Source: a virus. Taken from it: 22,728 nucleotides of DNA. Where the stretch lies: positions 1 through 22,728 of the IMG/VR virus record IMGVR_UViG_3300047552_000195; one strand, written 5' to 3'. The notes beneath the pieces were generated by a model. The model was not told the origin of the DNA. It worked only from the letters and a program-made list of their open reading frames with translations, and ran no database searches. Shown here one piece after another: positions 19,474-22,728 of the stretch (its first letter is position 1; each line of letters opens with the position of its first letter). The position numbers and the translations under genes were made by a program.

Positions 19474-21090
19474 ATGAGTACATACTTCTATGATCAACAA
19501 TGCCGTCGATTTCTCACTCAATTCGGCGCTATCTTCTCACATCTCGACGTTCAATACGGCAGTGACCCTAAGGGCAACCCTATTCTACATCGTGTGCCCG
19601 TGATTTACGGCGATGCCTCTCGTCAGGCTGCTGCCGTCATCAATAATAACAGCCCGAGCACTATGACCAGTGTACCTATGATTGCGTACTATGTGTCCGG
19701 TATGGAGTATGACCAGAAGCGTACCCAAGACCCGTATTTTATCGAGAAGAAGAACATTCGTCAGCGTACATACAACCGTGATACAGGCACATACGAGACA
19801 ACACAGGGCAATGCGTTCACAGTTGAGCGATTGATGCCAGTGCCGTACACTATGCGAGTGACTGTAGACATTTGGACATCATCCACTCAGCAGAAGTTTG
19901 AGATTTTTGAGCAACTAGGTGTTCTATTCAACCCATCACTAGAGATCCAGAGCACTGATAACTTTATTGACTGGACATCTCTATCTGTAGTGTATCAAGA
20001 TCGTCTCAACTGGTCTAGTCGCACTGTACCACAGGGTACCTCTAACAATATCGATATCACTTCATGGACGTTCTACATGCCAATCTGGATTTCAAGTCCT
20101 GTCAAGGTTAGTAAGTTGGGCATGATCCAGAAGGTCATTGCCAGTATCTACAAGGGTAGTGCCCTTATAGATATGCAGAATGATAGTTTGTTATTAGGCA
20201 CTCGTCAGAAGATTACGCCGTATGGTTATCAACTGTTGTTGGTTGGTAATCGCTTACAGATCCTACCCGCTAGTTTGCCTATTACTGATAATCAGGAGAT
20301 TGACCCTGTAGATATCGGCCCAGACACGGCAGTCTACTGGCACAGCGTACTCAATGCTTACGGCGTTATCAAGCCAGGCGTAAGTCAGATCGTACTTGAG
20401 AATGAGTACATGGCAACTGAGATTGTTGGCACTATCGACTATGATCCTAGTGATGACCGCTTGCTTGTGTACACGCTTGACCCTGATACTCTTCCTAGCA
20501 ACACTCTGACTAGTGTTAGTATGATTATCGATCCTAACGTCAAGTACCCCGAGAACGGCCAAGGCGCTAACGATACCTTACCAGCGGCGGCTGTCGGTCA
20601 ACGTTATCTCTTAGTTGACGACATCTCTCAACAACGAGTAATAGCTACGGGCACTGTGTTACCATGGCAGGGTCTTACTCGTGGTGCTCGTGCTAATGAG
20701 ATTATCGAGTATGGCTCAAGTACTTACACAGTACTCACTAGCGGCACTCAAGTTATCGGCGGTACTACACTGACGCTCAATGACGTTGGTGATATTGATG
20801 TCGGCTATGAAGTCAAGGATAAAGTCAGCGGCACATCACTTGGTTTTGTTACTGTTGTCTTGTACGATAGTAATCAAGTTATCATCGATACCTCACTACC
20901 GGCGGCTATTAGTAACGGTGTTGAGTTGAATGTTATTGGCACTGGTTGGTACGTTGACTATACTCCTGGCAGTTCTGTTGAGTATGTAACGAACACTACG
21001 TCAGGTATTCAGTATCGTATCAACGACGGTGTATGGCGAAAGTCCTATGACGGCTACTACAACCAAGGTGACTGGCGAGTGGTGATCTAA
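19474..21090 (+). CDS. 15: Tail terminator / sheath stabilizer, T4 gp15-like, with enlarged C-terminus
   Basis: gp15 forms the hexameric ring that caps the tail and joins it to the neck; T4 gp15 has 272 residues and this has 538. The first ~225 residues are plainly homologous: MSTYFYDQQCRRFLTQFGAI (1-20), then HRVPVIYGDASRQAA (~39-53), TERLMPVPYTMRVTVDIWTS-like strands (~120-142), FEIFEQLGVLFNPSLEIQST (~147-166) and NIDITSWTFYMPIWISSPVK (~197-216). The C-terminal half contains GQRYLLVDDISQ and NEIIEYGSSTYTVL segments seen in marine T4-like gp15. A beta-repeat insertion (~429-489, GGTTLTLNDVGDIDVGYEV) follows, then the closing VEYVTNTTSGIQYRINDGVW and SYDGYYNQGDWRVVI. Its stop and the Nudix start share one base (TAATG). 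Confidence 0.87.
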   Translation: MSTYFYDQQCRRFLTQFGAIFSHLDVQYGSDPKGNPILHRVPVIYGDASRQAAAVINNNSPSTMTSVPMIAYYVSGMEYDQKRTQDPYFIEKKNIRQRTYNRDTGTYETTQGNAFTVERLMPVPYTMRVTVDIWTSSTQQKFEIFEQLGVLFNPSLEIQSTDNFIDWTSLSVVYQDRLNWSSRTVPQGTSNNIDITSWTFYMPIWISSPVKVSKLGMIQKVIASIYKGSALIDMQNDSLLLGTRQKITPYGYQLLLVGNRLQILPASLPITDNQEIDPVDIGPDTAVYWHSVLNAYGVIKPGVSQIVLENEYMATEIVGTIDYDPSDDRLLVYTLDPDTLPSNTLTSVSMIIDPNVKYPENGQGANDTLPAAAVGQRYLLVDDISQQRVIATGTVLPWQGLTRGARANEIIEYGSSTYTVLTSGTQVIGGTTLTLNDVGDIDVGYEVKDKVSGTSLGFVTVVLYDSNQVIIDTSLPAAISNGVELNVIGTGWYVDYTPGSSVEYVTNTTSGIQYRINDGVWRKSYDGYYNQGDWRVVI

Positions 21091-21518
21091 TGACTGCGGT
21101 AAAGCGACCTATCAATGCTATCGGCGTCCTATTCTATGCCCGTTCGACTGGCCGCATCTTGTACCTGTTGCGTAATAGTCGTGAGCAGAACTGGGGCATA
21201 CCGGGCGGCAAGATAGAGCGTGGTGAGACCCTACGTGAGGCACTACTACGTGAGTGTCGGGAAGAGATTGGTCACGTGCCTGATAGTCGCTTGTATCCGC
21301 TTGATTGCTATCGGAGTAGCGACGGTAAGTTCACTTACCATACCTTTTTCTCAATATTAGATGACGAGATAAAGATAGAGATGAATGATGAGCATATTGG
21401 CTACTGCTGGATTGATGCCTCTGTATTACCAAGACCGCTACATAGTGGATTGTATGCTACTATGACTGATAAGACTATACAACAGAAGATTAGTATTATT
21501 TTGTCTACGATTGAATAG
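21090..21518 (+). CDS. Nudix hydrolase, 142 aa
   Basis: The Nudix box spans residues 39-61: GGKIERGE (GxxxxxE part), seven residues TLREALL, then RECREEIG (REUxEExG part). All metal-binding positions are intact, including R54, E55, E58 and E59. The start IGVLFYARSTGRILYLLRNS and PGGK are the usual first strands. Nudix enzymes hydrolyse nucleoside diphosphates linked to another group; in T4, NudE.1 acts on ADP-ribose, diadenosine polyphosphates and FAD. The substrate here is unknown. Coupling to gp15 by a TAATG overlap means it is expressed late, with virion genes. Its 3' end overlaps the endonuclease on the other strand by 14 bases. Confidence 0.87.
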   Translation: MTAVKRPINAIGVLFYARSTGRILYLLRNSREQNWGIPGGKIERGETLREALLRECREEIGHVPDSRLYPLDCYRSSDGKFTYHTFFSILDDEIKIEMNDEHIGYCWIDASVLPRPLHSGLYATMTDKTIQQKISIILSTIE

Positions 21519-22158
21519 GTTCTTTATAAAGTTCCCAGCCGCAACATGATTTAAACTCACCACTGATAATTCTACCAATATTCGAGACACGGTGGGTGGT
21601 GAATAATTGATGTCGAGTCATCTCAACTACTTCACCTGTTTTAATATTTCGCCATTTATAAACTGTCTTATCTCTACGATTGGTATTACCCTTTAAACGT
21701 TGCTTATTCTCATCTGATCTTTTCAACCCCATCATGGTTTGGCTACGTAATTTATTTGACTCGTCGTCCTGTGTCTTTCCAAACAACGGGTGTTTCTCTC
21801 CCATAAGTGATTCACTTCTAATCTTACGTTCATGGTCACTCACGACTCTTCCTGAACCACCTTCTCCACCATCAGTGAAGTTCAGCAAGATTCCTGTTCC
21901 ATTATTCTTTCTACCGTACCAACGAATGTACCATCTCTCCATTGCGAATGCCCATATCTCGGTGAGATCGTAATACACTATTATTATTTTACTCGTATCA
22001 ATTGGGGTGTGAACTCCCTTACCGTTATGGCGATGCTTTTTCCACGCTCTATTACCATGTCCTTTACCGACATAATATATCGTATCATCTTCCCTAAGAT
22101 AACAATAAACATAGTACCCCGGTGGAGGATTTCTTCTATTAAAGTAGACGCTCATCAT
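21505..22158 (-). CDS. GIY-YIG homing endonuclease with NUMOD3/NUMOD1-type tail, free-standing (copy B)
   Basis: I chose the double ATG at 22158/22155 instead of a TTG at 22173, because the protein then starts MMSVYFNRRNPPPG, matching copy A ([11 protein letters not shown]). The nuclease domain has YYVYCYLREDDTIYYVGKGH, then GNRAWKKH with the arginine, [20 protein letters not shown] with the glutamate, and NFTDGGEGGSG. The middle has HERKIRSESLMGEKHPLFGK, a NUMOD3 pattern, repeated loosely as LRSQTMMGLKRSDENKQRLK. The C-terminus (TVYKWRNIKTGEVVEMTRHQ...IGRIISGEFKSCCGWEL) is NUMOD1-like. No ribosome site is visible upstream. It is inserted between the Nudix gene and the 141-aa gene, on the opposite strand to copy A. 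Confidence 0.87.
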   Translation of the reverse strand: MMSVYFNRRNPPPGYYVYCYLREDDTIYYVGKGHGNRAWKKHRHNGKGVHTPIDTSKIIIVYYDLTEIWAFAMERWYIRWYGRKNNGTGILLNFTDGGEGGSGRVVSDHERKIRSESLMGEKHPLFGKTQDDESNKLRSQTMMGLKRSDENKQRLKGNTNRRDKTVYKWRNIKTGEVVEMTRHQLFTTHRVSNIGRIISGEFKSCCGWELYKEPIQS

Positions 22159-22203
22159 ATTATGATGACACAATTATCAATAAATAGCAAGTATTTTGGA
22201 TAT

Positions 22204-22233
22204 TAAAAAGCCCCAATAAAGGGGCTTCTTTTT
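22204..22233. terminator. Bidirectional rho-independent terminator
   Basis: AAGCCCC (22208-22214) and GGGGCTT (22221-22227) form a 7-bp GC-rich stem with a 6-base loop. CTTTTTT follows on the plus strand and TTTTTAATA on the minus strand. It lies 17 bases after the stop of the 141-aa gene and upstream of copy B, so it separates the two minus-strand genes and would also stop plus-strand read-through. Confidence 0.88.
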
Positions 22234-22249
22234 TGTGTTAGCTAGTTGA

Positions 22250-22675
22250 TTAGCCGTTGTTGACCGTCGCAACTTCGTACAAGCCGGGTGATGGCATTGT
22301 AGCACTAGCACTACCGAATGTTAGATAGAAGCCGGTACCAGCGAATGTTACACCGAAGCCGTCACCTAGTTTTGCTAAGCGATGTGTTGCTGTAGCAGCG
22401 TCAGTGACTGTGATAGTCATTGTGTTGTCTGTTAGTGAACCGTCTGCTAGGTCAGCTAAGGTACAGACCCCCGTATTCGTTCCGTCACTAACAAGGAACC
22501 GTCTCGCTCCTTTTTGTCTAATGATGTAGCCAGTTGCTTCTGCGTTTGTGCCAATCTTTACTTGGCAGATGATTTGATTACCAGCTAGTGCTGTATTGCC
22601 GCCTACTACACCGTAGTGACCTGATTCGTAGCCTTGTTGTGCGGCTAACTTTTGGATTTTGATTGGACGTCCCAT
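22250..22675 (-). CDS. Probable virion surface or decoration protein, 141 aa, function unknown
   Basis: The protein starts MGRPIKIQKLAAQQGYESGH, then VVGGNTALAGNQIICQVKIG, then AEATGYIIRQKGARRFLVSD (~47-66), TGVCTLADLADGSLTDNTMT, ITVTDAATATHRLAKLGDGF and FGVTFAGTGFYLTFGSASA. It is all beta-like, Gly/Thr/Ala-rich, with no signal peptide. Proteins with the same MxRPIKI start and a YIxRQKGxxxFLV strand recur beside virion genes of marine T4-like phages, from memory; I cannot name a function. AAGGAG lies six bases before the ATG. The terminator at 22204-22233 closes it. Confidence 0.75.
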   Translation of the reverse strand: MGRPIKIQKLAAQQGYESGHYGVVGGNTALAGNQIICQVKIGTNAEATGYIIRQKGARRFLVSDGTNTGVCTLADLADGSLTDNTMTITVTDAATATHRLAKLGDGFGVTFAGTGFYLTFGSASATMPSPGLYEVATVNNG

Positions 22676-22728
22676 GTTTTTCTCCTTATGTGGCGTTCTA
22701 GGCCATACGCCTGGTGAGCGTAAGAACA

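Noticed and set aside
22159-22173. TTG start adding five residues to GIY-YIG copy B
   Set aside because: The homologous copy A starts at the equivalent of the ATG at 22155/22158, and the added residues (CHHN) are not family-like.
22178-22187. Plus-strand CAATAAATA as a late promoter
   Set aside because: It points into a terminator and an antisense region with no plus-strand gene.
1-22728. tRNA genes, CRISPR arrays, integrase or attachment sites
   Set aside because: No cloverleaf, regularly spaced repeats, recombinase gene or flanking direct repeats were seen.

Overview
The window reads as part of the virion-assembly region of a T4-like contractile-tailed bacteriophage. I recognise a sheath (gp18-like), tube (gp19-like), neck proteins (gp13- and gp14-like), tail terminator (gp15-like), head-completion nuclease (gp4-like), probable small terminase (gp16-like) and dNMP kinase (gp1-like). 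The long C-terminal signatures of gp14, gp15 and gp18, and several small proteins of unknown function, resemble marine T4-like phages (cyanophage and uncultured ocean phage lineages) more than coliphage T4. The host cannot be named from this sequence. The base composition is moderate, and the host-type promoters look like ordinary sigma-70 sites.

Layout. Positions 1-11379 are all on the minus strand. Read in transcription order they are: giant sheath gp18, tube gp19, a second tube-fold protein, a small conserved protein, gp4-like nuclease, gp16-like terminase, a 203-aa unknown protein, a 746-aa very acidic protein, a 124-aa unknown protein, and the start of an HNH endonuclease cut by the window edge. 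From 11498 to 17059 is a mixed-strand accessory block: an HNH-like zinc protein (+), dNMP kinase, neck gp13, a MazG-like pyrophosphohydrolase and a Dam-type methyltransferase (all -), a GIY-YIG endonuclease (+), a 401-aa unknown protein (-) and a second endonuclease (+). From 17075 to 21518 are neck gp14 (+), a 69-aa protein (-), tail terminator gp15 (+) and a Nudix hydrolase (+). The window closes with a third GIY-YIG endonuclease (-), a bidirectional terminator and a 141-aa probable virion protein (-). No gap between genes exceeds about 120 bases.

Regulation. Ten copies of a T4-type late promoter box (GATAAATA or TCTAAATA) sit in front of virion and endonuclease genes. A second class, TTGAxT-N17-TAnnnT, precedes the methyltransferase, the 401-aa gene and two endonuclease genes. 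In five genes the -10 box is exactly six bases before the ATG, which predicts leaderless transcripts. Other genes have proper leaders with AGGAG-type ribosome sites. At gp13 and dNMP kinase the promoter lies inside a terminator-like hairpin whose far arm carries the ribosome site, as in known T4 early/late switches.

How the genes fit together. gp16 and gp4 act on DNA packaging and head completion, gp13 and gp14 close the head, gp15 caps the tail, and gp18 and gp19 form the contractile tube. The nucleotide enzymes (dNMP kinase, MazG-like, Nudix, methyltransferase) serve DNA synthesis and protection. The most unusual feature is that gp18, gp14 and gp15 are all much larger than their T4 counterparts and carry related beta-rich, glycine/threonine-rich inserts.
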